Counted from the stretch's first letter, positions 1 to 5,293 are shown. The stretch is 8,685 bases of DNA from DASXTS01 sp036505275 (GCA_036505275.1 DASXTS010000365.1:1-8685), one strand, 5' to 3'. Notes: a model not told the origin generated them from the letters alone. Translations and numbers: made by a program.

Positions 1-25
1 CCGGCACGTGGTCCGAAGGTGTCAT
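1..25 (-). CDS. 5' end of gene downstream of the sigma factor (partial, off left edge)
   Basis: An ATG at 25-23 on the minus strand overlaps the sigma factor stop codon as ATGA, the usual sign of translational coupling. Eight codons remain before the window edge, reading M-T-P-S-D-H-V-P. Genes in this position after an ECF sigma factor are often anti-sigma factors, but eight residues cannot show that, so the product is unknown. Confidence 0.5.
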
Positions 26-561
26 GACAGCGCCTCCCGCAACGCGATCCGTGCTCGCCGAGCCCGGGTCTTCACCGTGCCCTCGGGTACGCCCAGCAGC
101 ACGGCGGTCTCCCGCACCGTGAGCCCGTCCAGCACCATCGCCTGCAGCACCTGCCGCAGATCCGGCGAGAGCCGGCGCAGCGCCGTGCCCATCGGGTCGC
201 CGAGCAGCGCGTCGAGCACCTCGTCCTCGGCGGCGGGCGCGGCCGGTGCGGGCAGCGCCGCGAGCGGCAGCCGCGGTTCCCGAGCCCGCCTGCGCAGGGC
301 GTCGACCAGGCGCCGGGCCGCGATCGTCCACACCCAGCCGACCGCGGTACCGCCCACTCCGGCGCCGGCGAACGCGGCCGCGGCCCGCCACACCGCCAGG
401 AACGTCTCCTGCATCACCTCGGCGATCAGCTCGTCGTCGGCGCACCGCCGGCGCAGCCGCACGGCCAGCCAGGGCGAGGTGCGCCGGTACAGCTCCTCGA
501 ACGCGCCGCGGTCCCCGCGGGCGATGCCGCGGACGAGGGACTCCTCGTCCATCGAGGTCAC
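22..561 (-). CDS. ECF-type RNA polymerase sigma factor (sigma-70 family)
   Basis: This is a small two-domain sigma factor of about 179 residues that would direct core RNA polymerase to a dedicated promoter set. Region 2 lies near residues 15-65: it has the DRGAFEELY opening, then the helix containing VMQETFLAVWRAAAAF, the core-binding and -10 recognition part. Region 4 lies near residues 128-179: LSPDLRQVL, then the helix-turn-helix TVRETAVLLGVPEGTVKTR, which reads the -35 element. An Ala/Pro-rich linker joins them, and there is no sigma region 3 or extra C-terminal domain. Start choice: GTG 582, GTG 561 and ATG 552 are all in frame. GTG 561 is taken because AGGG at 573-570 lies 8 nt upstream; ATG 552 would give the typical MDEESLV start. 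The stop overlaps the next minus-strand gene by ATGA. The regulon and signal cannot be read from the sequence. Confidence 0.88.
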   Translation of the reverse strand: MTSMDEESLVRGIARGDRGAFEELYRRTSPWLAVRLRRRCADDELIAEVMQETFLAVWRAAAAFAGAGVGGTAVGWVWTIAARRLVDALRRRAREPRLPLAALPAPAAPAAEDEVLDALLGDPMGTALRRLSPDLRQVLQAMVLDGLTVRETAVLLGVPEGTVKTRARRARIALREALS

Positions 562-609
562 GGCGTCCACCCTGCCCTGCACACCCGTACAGACGACAGC
601 CAGCCATGA

Positions 610-906
610 TCAGGTTCTCGCGGGTGACCGCCGAGGTTGGCGAGGGGGGACCCAAGTCCGACGAAGGTCAACGACCTCGGCGTCGAGATCGAGTCGGGAG
701 AACCGCAGGCCGCACAGCTCGCGAAACTCGCTCAGCTTGTCCGCTGCCTTGCGCCATGACGCGCTGTCTGTACCTTGGACCGTCGCCCGCAGGTAGACCT
801 GTCGCCCAGTCACTGGATCGGTGCCGGCGTAAAGGCGGACGCGGAGCGCACCGCCACGTTCCTCGATGTTGCCGCGCTGACGGCCACGGGCGCGCTGACC
901 AGCCAT
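610..906 (-). pseudogene. Tyrosine-recombinase (phage/ICE integrase) remnant, internally deleted
   Basis: The 98-codon frame begins like an actinobacterial integrase. After a basic start, residues 12-45 contain GNIEERGGALRVRLYAGTDP and TGRQVYL, matching the arm-type DNA-binding N-terminus (GxI-----RVRVYAGxDPVTGRR-YL), and residues 51-62 resemble the following helix. Residues 62-84, RELCGLRFSRLDLDAEVVDLRRT, then look like the box I region of the catalytic domain (R-R-G-E-L-C-G-L-R-W-S-D-V-D-L-D-A-G). In a full integrase these two parts are separated by the core-binding domain of roughly 100 residues, and the His-x-x-Arg and Tyr motifs should follow. All of that is missing, so the frame looks like an in-frame internal deletion joined near position 720-735, with a non-homologous tail (residues 86-98). 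It lies just downstream of the tRNA 3' end, the classic place for an integrase. Family assignment rests on remembered motifs. A functional small DNA-binding protein is a less likely alternative. Confidence 0.6.
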
Positions 907-990
907 GATGCTGGCGGCTCAGGCCCGATGCCATGCCCAAGCTGCAGCACGAGTGATTGCTGATTACGCATTGTTGCTGATCAGACGATG

Positions 991-1064
991 TGCCCTGGGT
1001 GGGAGTCGAACCCACACTGGACGGGTTTTGAGTCCGTTGCCTCTGCCGGTTGGGCTACCAGGGC
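991..1064 (-). tRNA. tRNA-Leu (anticodon CAA), 74 nt, no encoded CCA
   Basis: Read on the minus strand, the acceptor stem GCCCTGG (1064-1058) pairs perfectly with CCAGGGC (998-992), with discriminator A at 991. The D arm has a 3-bp stem GCC/GGC, the T arm is GTGGG-TTCGACT-CCCAC, and the anticodon loop is CTCAAAA, giving CAA, which reads UUG (Leu). The anticodon stem ACGGA/CCCGT contains one A-C mismatch at 31-39. The variable loop is only 5 nt (CCAGT), whereas bacterial leucine tRNAs normally have a long variable arm; discriminator A and the 3-bp D stem do fit leucine. The 3' CCA is not encoded (the next bases are CAT). Identity follows from the anticodon alone and should be treated with some caution. 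Confidence 0.85.
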
Positions 1065-1084
1065 GTGCCGCGTCGATCGTTGCC

Positions 1085-1111
1085 AGGATCACTGTACCGA
1101 CCGGCCGTCAA
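1085..1111 (-). promoter_or_regulatory. Possible promoter of the tRNA gene
   Basis: On the minus strand TTGACG (1111-1106) matches a -35 box at five of six bases. TACAGT (1096-1091) resembles a -10 box but lies only 9 nt away, too close for the pair to act together. TACAGT alone would start transcription about 20 nt before the tRNA, and GATCCT (1090-1085) is a weak alternative partner at 15 nt. Weak evidence only. Confidence 0.25.
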
Positions 1112-1139
1112 GGGCTCGGTCGACCGGCGGTGGCCAACG

Positions 1140-1145
1140 TATCCT
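1140..1145 (+). promoter_or_regulatory. Possible -10 element for pdtaR
   Basis: TATCCT matches the bacterial -10 consensus at the key TA---T positions and would give a leader of about 30 nt before the pdtaR start. No convincing -35 box is seen 16-19 bp upstream (sequence near TCGGTC), so this is tentative. Confidence 0.3.
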
Positions 1146-1167
1146 GCAGGTTCCGATGCAGGCATGC

Positions 1168-1175
1168 AGGGGAGG
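1168..1175 (+). promoter_or_regulatory. Ribosome binding site deciding the pdtaR start
   Basis: AGGGGAGG lies 7 nt before ATG 1183. This fixes the start there and excludes the longer in-frame extension back to 988, which would run through the tRNA gene. Confidence 0.85.
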
Positions 1176-1182
1176 AACGCCG

Positions 1183-1770
1183 ATGACGCGGCAGACGACG
1201 GCGCAGCCGCGCGTGCTGGTGGCCGAGGACGAGGCCCTGATCCGGCTGGATCTCGTGGAGATGCTCCGCGAGGAGGGCTACCAGGTGGTCGGCGAGGCGG
1301 CCGACGGCGAGCAGGCGGTGAAGCTGGCCGGCGAGCTGAACCCGGACTTGGTGATCATGGACGTGAAGATGCCGAAGAAGGATGGCATCGAGGCGGCGTC
1401 GCAGATCGCGAGCGAGCGGATCGCGCCGGTGGTGATCTTGACCGCGTTCAGCCAGCGGGACCTGGTGGAGCGGGCCAGGGACGCCGGGGCGATGGCGTAC
1501 CTCGTGAAGCCGTTCGGCAAGCGCGACCTGGTGCCGGCGGTCGAGCTGGCGATTTCCCGGTTCGCCGAGCTGCAGGCATTGGAGGCCGAGGTGGCCGGCC
1601 TGACCGACCAGTTGGCCACCCGCAAGGTCGTTGACCGGGCCAAGGGCCTGCTGATGACCAAGAACGGGATGACCGAGCCGGAGGCGTTCCGCTGGATCCA
1701 GCGCACGGCGATGGACCGGCGTAGCACGATGAAGGCGGTCGCCGAGGCGGTGCTGGACAACCTCAGCTGA
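1183..1770 (+). CDS. pdtaR: PdtaR-type response regulator with ANTAR RNA-binding domain
   Basis: A 195-residue cytoplasmic two-component regulator. Residues 10-125 are a receiver domain: the acidic pocket AEDEA (15-17), phosphoacceptor D60 in VIMDVKMP, T87 in LTAFSQRD, and K109 in LVKPF are all present. Residues from about 135 to 195 are an ANTAR domain, with a leading coiled-coil-like helix (LQALEAEVAGLTDQL), then RAKGLLM, MTEPEAFRWIQRTAMDRR and a final helix. ANTAR proteins bind paired RNA hairpins and act by antitermination or on translation instead of binding DNA. The sequence closely follows what I remember of Mycobacterium tuberculosis PdtaR (Rv1626), whose partner kinase PdtaS is encoded elsewhere; no kinase gene is in this window, so this looks like a genomically orphan regulator. 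It stands alone on its strand, diverges from the tRNA and converges on the FnIII gene. Start ATG 1183 is supported by a strong Shine-Dalgarno. Confidence 0.95.
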   Translation: MTRQTTAQPRVLVAEDEALIRLDLVEMLREEGYQVVGEAADGEQAVKLAGELNPDLVIMDVKMPKKDGIEAASQIASERIAPVVILTAFSQRDLVERARDAGAMAYLVKPFGKRDLVPAVELAISRFAELQALEAEVAGLTDQLATRKVVDRAKGLLMTKNGMTEPEAFRWIQRTAMDRRSTMKAVAEAVLDNLS

Positions 1771-1812
1771 ACAACCCCAGCTGAACAACCTCAGCTGAAC
1801 AACCTCAGCTGA
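1757..1812. repeat. Four tandem copies of a 14-bp unit at a convergent gene junction
   Basis: The unit ACAACCTCAGCTGA occurs at 1757-1770, 1771-1784 (one T-to-C change), 1785-1798 and 1799-1812. Copy 1 is the last codons of pdtaR including its stop. Copy 4 holds the stop of the minus-strand gene (TGA at 1807-1805). Each copy ends in the palindrome TCAGCTGA, which reads TGA on both strands. No T-run or ordinary terminator stem is seen here. Confidence 0.95.
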
Positions 1813-3817
1813 GCTGCCAGGACGCCAGCACCGACACGGGGGCCACGGCGGCGTCCACTCCGATCAGCCGCAGCTCGACGAAGTGCGCGCCCCTGCTGAG
1901 CGACCGGGTGGACAGGGCTACGTGGTAGACGCCGCCGACCCCGGGGCCGTCGACGGCCGTCGGCACGCCGGCTATCTGACGGTTGTCCATCCAGAGCTGA
2001 AAGCCCGCCACGCCGGCGAGGGTCGCTCCGCTGAGCTGCCCGCCGACCCCGTCCAGGGTCACCTCGACGAGCAGCCGGGCGCCGGCGGTAGGCGTGGTCA
2101 CCTCGCGGGACTCGGTGTTCAGCAGCCGCACCGAGGGCCGCGGCAGCGCCGTCTGCGGCGGCCGGCGTGGCTCCCTGACCCCGGTGGTCGCCTGCGGCGG
2201 CACGTCGACCCCAGGCCGCGGCTCGATCTCCAGGTAGCTGCCGGTCACCGGCACGGTGGCGGTGTCGGCGCCGGGGGCGCGCAACACGAGCGGGCTCACC
2301 GCGGCGGGCCCGTCCGCGCCGAGCAGGCCTGCCGGCAGGTCGGCTGCGACGGTGACCTCGGCCCCGGCGCGAGCCGGCACGGTCGGCAGCAGCGGCCGGG
2401 CCGGGATCAGCACATCGCCGTGCTGCAGCACGAGCCCGGAGAGATCGACGCCGGGCACCACGCTCACCGTGGCGACCAGCCTGGCCCTGGCGGCGGAGGC
2501 GAGCTGCCGGCGGGAGATGCCGATGCCGGGGGCGTCCTCGCGCAGGCCGAGAACACGCTGGGTGGCCGGCACGACGGGATGCACGTAGGTCGGCGGCGCC
2601 GGCGACGGCGGCCCGGTGAACCCGACGGCGTCCAAGCGCACCCTGGCCTGCCGATCCGGTGGCCCGCTGATCCCGATCAGCGCGGTGGCCTCGGCCCACG
2701 GCGGGGCCACCCCGGCGGCCGCGATCGGCACGCCGTCCTGGAAGACCCGCAGCCCGTCGTCGCCGATGGCCACCTCGAAGACGTGCAGCACCCCGACGCC
2801 GCGGGCCGGCGCCGGGCCCGCCGGTGTCAAGGGTTCCGACGGTTCCGCCGGTGCCGACGGTGCCGACGGTGCCGGCAGGCGGGGCACCCCGGACCCGGTG
2901 AGCACCCGCGCGCCACCGTCGTCCACCAGTACCCGCAGCGCGCCGTCGGGCAGCGCCGGGTCGACCACAGCGGTGCCGTTGCGCGGCGAATCCGCCGGCG
3001 GTGTGGCGGCCAGCCCGGCGCCGACCCGGTCGGCCGCGCCGCCGGGCACCAGGTCGACGGTGAGCGCGGCCGTCGGCCCGGCGGCGTCGGTGATCAGCAC
3101 GATCCGGCCGGCGCCCCGGTCGAGCCGCATGGGCGAGCGGGCCCGAAGGACCGCAAGGTCGGCGCCGCACTGCAGGTCGAGGGTCAGCATGCCGTGGTCC
3201 ACGGCCGCCGACATGCAGCCGGGATAGCCGGACACGTGCCAGCGGGCCCCGACCACCGAGGTGTCCACCGAGAACGGCCCGTCGAACGGCTCGGCGAGCC
3301 CGCTGAACTGCCGCGGGTCCAGCGCCTGGTCGGCGGCAACCGGGGTGGCCATCTGGACGGTCGCGGCCGTCGGCGCCGAGCGCCGTCCGAACGCGTCGAC
3401 CGAGCGCACCTCGACGCGGTAGCCCTCCGCTACCGGTAACCCGTTGAGCTCCACCTCGGGCGCGGCGACCAGCAGCGAGCCGGACGGCCCGACCGGCAGC
3501 GCGCGCCAGCTCACCTGGTAGCCGGCCGCGTTGGGCGGCCCGGTGCCGCCGGGCAGGGCGGCACCCCAAACGACCCGGACCCGCTCCGGCCCGGTGCGGA
3601 TGGCCTGCACGACGGCCGGTGCGTTCGGCGGCGCGCCGGGCTCCGGCAGCACCACTCCGTTGGCGCTGAAGCGGGCCACCCTGGTCGGGCCGGACGTCGT
3701 CGGGGTGGGCGCCGCGACCGGCGGCGAGCCGGGTGGTTGGGTGTGCCGCAGCGCGATCACCGCGGTGGCGAGCACCATGGTGGCGCCGACCCACGCCAGC
3801 ACCCGCCTTCGCTGCAC
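1805..3817 (-). CDS. Exported/membrane-anchored fibronectin type III domain protein, function unknown
   Basis: A 670-residue protein with an Arg-rich N-terminus and one hydrophobic helix (about residues 6-23, VLAWVGATMVLATAVIAL), without a lipobox cysteine, so a signal anchor or signal peptide. A Pro/Thr-rich stalk follows (27-65). Residues about 66-156 look like a fibronectin type III fold (VRVVWGAA, AAGYQVSWRA, GYRVEVRSVDAFGR). Residues about 170-405 are beta-rich and may be a concanavalin/LamG-like domain; its only two cysteines, C201 and C217, could form a disulfide outside the cell. It is interrupted by an A/S-x-P repeat linker. Residues about 415-670 are further beta-sandwich-like sequence with Pro-rich spacers. 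No catalytic motif is recognised; a surface-binding or structural role is inference. Start GTG 3817 has no clear Shine-Dalgarno. The gene converges on pdtaR and is divergent from livK. Confidence 0.85.
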   Translation of the reverse strand: MQRRRVLAWVGATMVLATAVIALRHTQPPGSPPVAAPTPTTSGPTRVARFSANGVVLPEPGAPPNAPAVVQAIRTGPERVRVVWGAALPGGTGPPNAAGYQVSWRALPVGPSGSLLVAAPEVELNGLPVAEGYRVEVRSVDAFGRRSAPTAATVQMATPVAADQALDPRQFSGLAEPFDGPFSVDTSVVGARWHVSGYPGCMSAAVDHGMLTLDLQCGADLAVLRARSPMRLDRGAGRIVLITDAAGPTAALTVDLVPGGAADRVGAGLAATPPADSPRNGTAVVDPALPDGALRVLVDDGGARVLTGSGVPRLPAPSAPSAPAEPSEPLTPAGPAPARGVGVLHVFEVAIGDDGLRVFQDGVPIAAAGVAPPWAEATALIGISGPPDRQARVRLDAVGFTGPPSPAPPTYVHPVVPATQRVLGLREDAPGIGISRRQLASAARARLVATVSVVPGVDLSGLVLQHGDVLIPARPLLPTVPARAGAEVTVAADLPAGLLGADGPAAVSPLVLRAPGADTATVPVTGSYLEIEPRPGVDVPPQATTGVREPRRPPQTALPRPSVRLLNTESREVTTPTAGARLLVEVTLDGVGGQLSGATLAGVAGFQLWMDNRQIAGVPTAVDGPGVGGVYHVALSTRSLSRGAHFVELRLIGVDAAVAPVSVLASWQLS
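2832..2876. repeat. Five 9-bp repeats encoding an A/S-x-P linker
   Basis: Five 9-bp units of the form GGTKCCGNC stand head to tail (two GGTTCC versions, then three GGTGCC versions). On the minus strand, inside the FnIII-protein gene, they encode a short run of three-residue repeats (SAP, AEP, SEP), a flexible linker between beta-rich segments. The 9-bp period keeps frame, so copy number could vary without breaking the gene. Confidence 0.9.
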
Positions 3818-3824
3818 GCATGCG

Positions 3825-3830
3825 ACGTTA
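3825..3830 (-). promoter_or_regulatory. Possible -10 element giving a leaderless mRNA for the FnIII-protein gene
   Basis: TAACGT on the minus strand fits the TANNNT -10 pattern. Its last base is 7 nt before the GTG at 3817, the spacing expected if transcription starts at or next to the start codon. That would explain the missing Shine-Dalgarno. No good -35 is seen. Confidence 0.3.
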
Positions 3831-3870
3831 CTGCCGGGAGTCGGGGCTCACCGCCTTCGCCGAGGGCAGA

Positions 3871-3902
3871 TTGCATTGTGATTACGGGCTGCGTCGTGTG
3901 AT
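3871..3902 (+). promoter_or_regulatory. AT-richer stretch, likely promoter zone of livK
   Basis: The AT-richest stretch of the intergenic region lies at 3871-3884, upstream of the livK leader. TGTGAT occurs at 3877-3882 and again at 3897-3902, each matching four of six -10 positions; TTGCAT (3871) and TTGTGA (3876) are -35-like. No pair has ideal spacing, so the exact promoter cannot be fixed. Confidence 0.3.
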
Positions 3903-3984
3903 GGCCGGGACGGGGGCGCATCGCCTACGTTCCGGCCAGCCCTCCTCGGTGGAGGGCGGGATGCGGCCGCTACGAGGTCCGTAG
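3901..3984 (+). CDS. Possible 27-codon leader ORF upstream of livK
   Basis: An ATG at 3901 (or GTG 3898) opens a frame ending in TAG at 3982-3984, 31 nt before the livK start. It contains two leucine codons, both the rare CTA (3925-3927 and 3970-3972); the liv genes here use CTG/CTC almost only, with a single in-frame CTA noticed in livG. The frame spans the three leader hairpins. No clear Shine-Dalgarno precedes it and codon use is otherwise not gene-like, so it may not be translated. If it is, it would suit ribosome-mediated control of a leucine-type transporter; this is inference. Confidence 0.2.
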   Translation: MAGTGAHRLRSGQPSSVEGGMRPLRGP

Positions 3985-3986
3985 CG
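3903..3986 (+). promoter_or_regulatory. Structured 5' leader of livK: three consecutive hairpins
   Basis: Hairpin A: GGCCGGGACG (3903-3912) pairs with CGTTCCGGCC (3928-3937), 10 bp with one G-U, enclosing an inner stem GGCG/CGCC (3915-3918 with 3922-3925) and a CAT triloop. Hairpin B: GCCCTCC (3939-3945) pairs with GGAGGGC (3951-3957), loop TCGGT. Hairpin C: CGCTACG (3968-3974) pairs with CGTAGCG (3980-3986), loop AGGTC. All lie between the likely promoter and the livK ribosome site. No U-run follows, so none is an ordinary intrinsic terminator. No known riboswitch class is recognised. A cis-regulatory RNA or protein-binding dyads are both possible. Confidence 0.5.
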
Positions 3987-4001
3987 ACGCGATCATCGGA
4001 T

Positions 4002-4008
4002 GGAAGGG
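4002..4008 (+). promoter_or_regulatory. Ribosome binding site for livK
   Basis: GGAAGGG ends 7 nt before GTG 4016. This supports a GTG start, which places the lipoprotein signal peptide directly at the N-terminus. Confidence 0.8.
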
Positions 4009-4015
4009 ACGCACC

Positions 4016-5242
4016 GTGCGGAACCAGCTCGTCAAGTCCGCCGCGATCGTCGCCGGCGCGCTGCTCATCGCAGCGTGCGGTACGAACAAGACTGAAACAG
4101 GGGGCGGAGGCGGCGGCACCAGCTGTGACACCAGCAAGGGCACCCTGGTGGTCGGGGTGGTCGCCCCGTTGAGCGGCTCCCTCTCGGCCCTCGGTCTGGG
4201 CATCAAGAACTCCGCAAGCCTCGCGGTCGACCAGGCCAACGAGAAGTGCACGGTCAAGGGCTACAAGCTGGCCCTGCAGGCCGAGGACGACCAGGCCAAC
4301 CCGCAGATCGGCGCGCAGGCCGCGACCAAGCTGTCCTCCGACCCCAACGTCGTGGGCGTGATCGGCACGCTGAACTCCTCGGTCGCGCAGAACGTGCAGC
4401 CGGTGCTCAAGGCAAAGAACATCGTCCAGATCTCGCCTGCGAACACCAACCCCACACTGACCAGGGGCCAGAACTTCCTGACCGCCCCGAAGCGGGATTT
4501 CCCGACCTACTTCCGGGTCTGCGCCACCGACGACCTGCAGGGCCCGTTCGCGGCCAACTACGCGGTGGGCAAGGCAGGCAAGAAGAAGGTCGCGATCATC
4601 ACCGACGGCAAGACCTACGGTGACGGCCTCGCCGCCGAGTTCCAGAAGCAGCTTGTGAAGCAGGGCGGCTCGGTGGTGGCCAAGGAGAAGGTGGGCGAGA
4701 AGGACACCGACTTCTCTGGCGTGATCGCCAAGGTGAAGCCGAGCAACCCCGAGTTCGTCTACTACGGCGGCGAGTACCCGGCGGCCGGCCCGCTGTCCAA
4801 GCAGATGAAGGACGCCGGCATGAACATCCCGCTGTTCGGCGGCGACGGCATCTTCGACGACAAGTTCATCGAGCTCGGCGGCAAGGAGGGCGACCTGGCC
4901 ACCTCGGTCGGCGCCCCGACCGAGAAGCTGGACAGCGCGAAGGTGTTCATCGACGCCTACAAGGCGAAGAACTACAAGGAGACCTACAGCGCCTACGGTG
5001 CGTTCTCCTACGATGCCGCGAACGCCCTGATCGGCTCGCTCGGCAAGACCCTCGGTGACAGCGGCAAGTGGGGCGACGACCAGCGCAGCAAGCTGCTGGA
5101 GAACGTCGGCTCGTACAGCGCGACCGGTGCCACCGGCGAGGTCAAGTTCGACCAGTACGGTGACAGCACCAACAAGCTGATGACCGTCTACCAGGTCACC
5201 GGCGGCAAGTGGAACCCTGCCGAGACCGGAACCTTCTCGTAG
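4016..5242 (+). CDS. livK: Branched-chain amino acid ABC transporter substrate-binding lipoprotein
   Basis: A 408-residue extracellular receptor that captures leucine/isoleucine/valine or related amino acids and delivers them to the LivHM permease. The signal peptide has a K/R start and hydrophobic core (residues 9-19), then the lipobox I-A-A-C with C21 as the lipidated residue. A Gly-rich spacer (29-34) tethers the domain. The mature part is a type I periplasmic-binding fold: KGTLVVGVVAPLSGSLSALG at its start (typical LivJ/K), GVIGTLNSSVAQNVQPVL, the second-domain strand KKVAIITDGKTYGDGLA, PEFVYYGGEYPAAGPL, and the late SAYGAFSYDAANALI helix. Length suits the family. It is the first gene of the liv cluster, 70 nt before livH, with a hairpin between. 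True substrate could be other amino acids or amides; the sequence alone does not settle this. Confidence 0.93.
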   Translation: MRNQLVKSAAIVAGALLIAACGTNKTETGGGGGGTSCDTSKGTLVVGVVAPLSGSLSALGLGIKNSASLAVDQANEKCTVKGYKLALQAEDDQANPQIGAQAATKLSSDPNVVGVIGTLNSSVAQNVQPVLKAKNIVQISPANTNPTLTRGQNFLTAPKRDFPTYFRVCATDDLQGPFAANYAVGKAGKKKVAIITDGKTYGDGLAAEFQKQLVKQGGSVVAKEKVGEKDTDFSGVIAKVKPSNPEFVYYGGEYPAAGPLSKQMKDAGMNIPLFGGDGIFDDKFIELGGKEGDLATSVGAPTEKLDSAKVFIDAYKAKNYKETYSAYGAFSYDAANALIGSLGKTLGDSGKWGDDQRSKLLENVGSYSATGATGEVKFDQYGDSTNKLMTVYQVTGGKWNPAETGTFS

Positions 5243-5265
5243 CCACATCGGTGAACCACCCGGTG

Positions 5266-5293
5266 GGGGCGGGCCGTGCGACGGTCCGTCCCC
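5266..5293 (+). terminator. Hairpin between livK and livH (attenuator or mRNA-stabilising stem)
   Basis: GGGGCGGGCCGT (5266-5277) pairs with ACGGTCCGTCCCC (5281-5293) through a GCG triloop: 12 pairs including one G-U, with one bulged T. No T-run follows, so full termination is doubtful. A stem here could protect the livK 3' end or reduce readthrough, raising receptor over permease levels, as is known for other binding-protein operons. Confidence 0.5.

Larger units (their letters stand above)
610..1064 (-). mobile_element. Vestige of a tRNA-Leu-associated integrative element
   Basis: A tRNA gene is followed directly at its 3' side by an integrase remnant in the same orientation, the arrangement left by tRNA-targeting prophages and ICEs. 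No cargo genes, excisionase or second integrase motif is visible between 583 and 990. I found no second copy of the tRNA 3' end in 1-990, so no intact attachment-site pair can be shown here. The element is inferred to have been lost by deletion. Confidence 0.4.

Noticed and set aside
8..796. Long plus-strand frames opposite the sigma factor and integrase remnant
   Set aside because: They are Ser/Arg/Ala-rich mirror frames typical of high-GC DNA, with no recognisable domain.
988..1182. N-terminal extension of pdtaR
   Set aside because: It would be translated from antisense tRNA sequence; the strong ribosome site and the start of receiver homology place the start at 1183.
2832..2876. CRISPR-like array
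   Set aside because: The units are 9 bp head to tail with no spacers, so this is a coding tandem repeat.
1883..3439. 518-codon plus-strand frame opposite the FnIII-protein gene
   Set aside because: Its composition (Gly/Arg/His-rich) is that of an antisense shadow, while the minus-strand frame has a signal anchor and FnIII pattern.
3939..3986. Adjacent hairpins B and C as a classic ANTAR (PdtaR) target RNA
   Set aside because: Known ANTAR sites have paired stems with 6-nt loops carrying A at position 1 and G at position 4. Both loops here are 5 nt (TCGGT and AGGTC), so the match fails without a rearranged fold.
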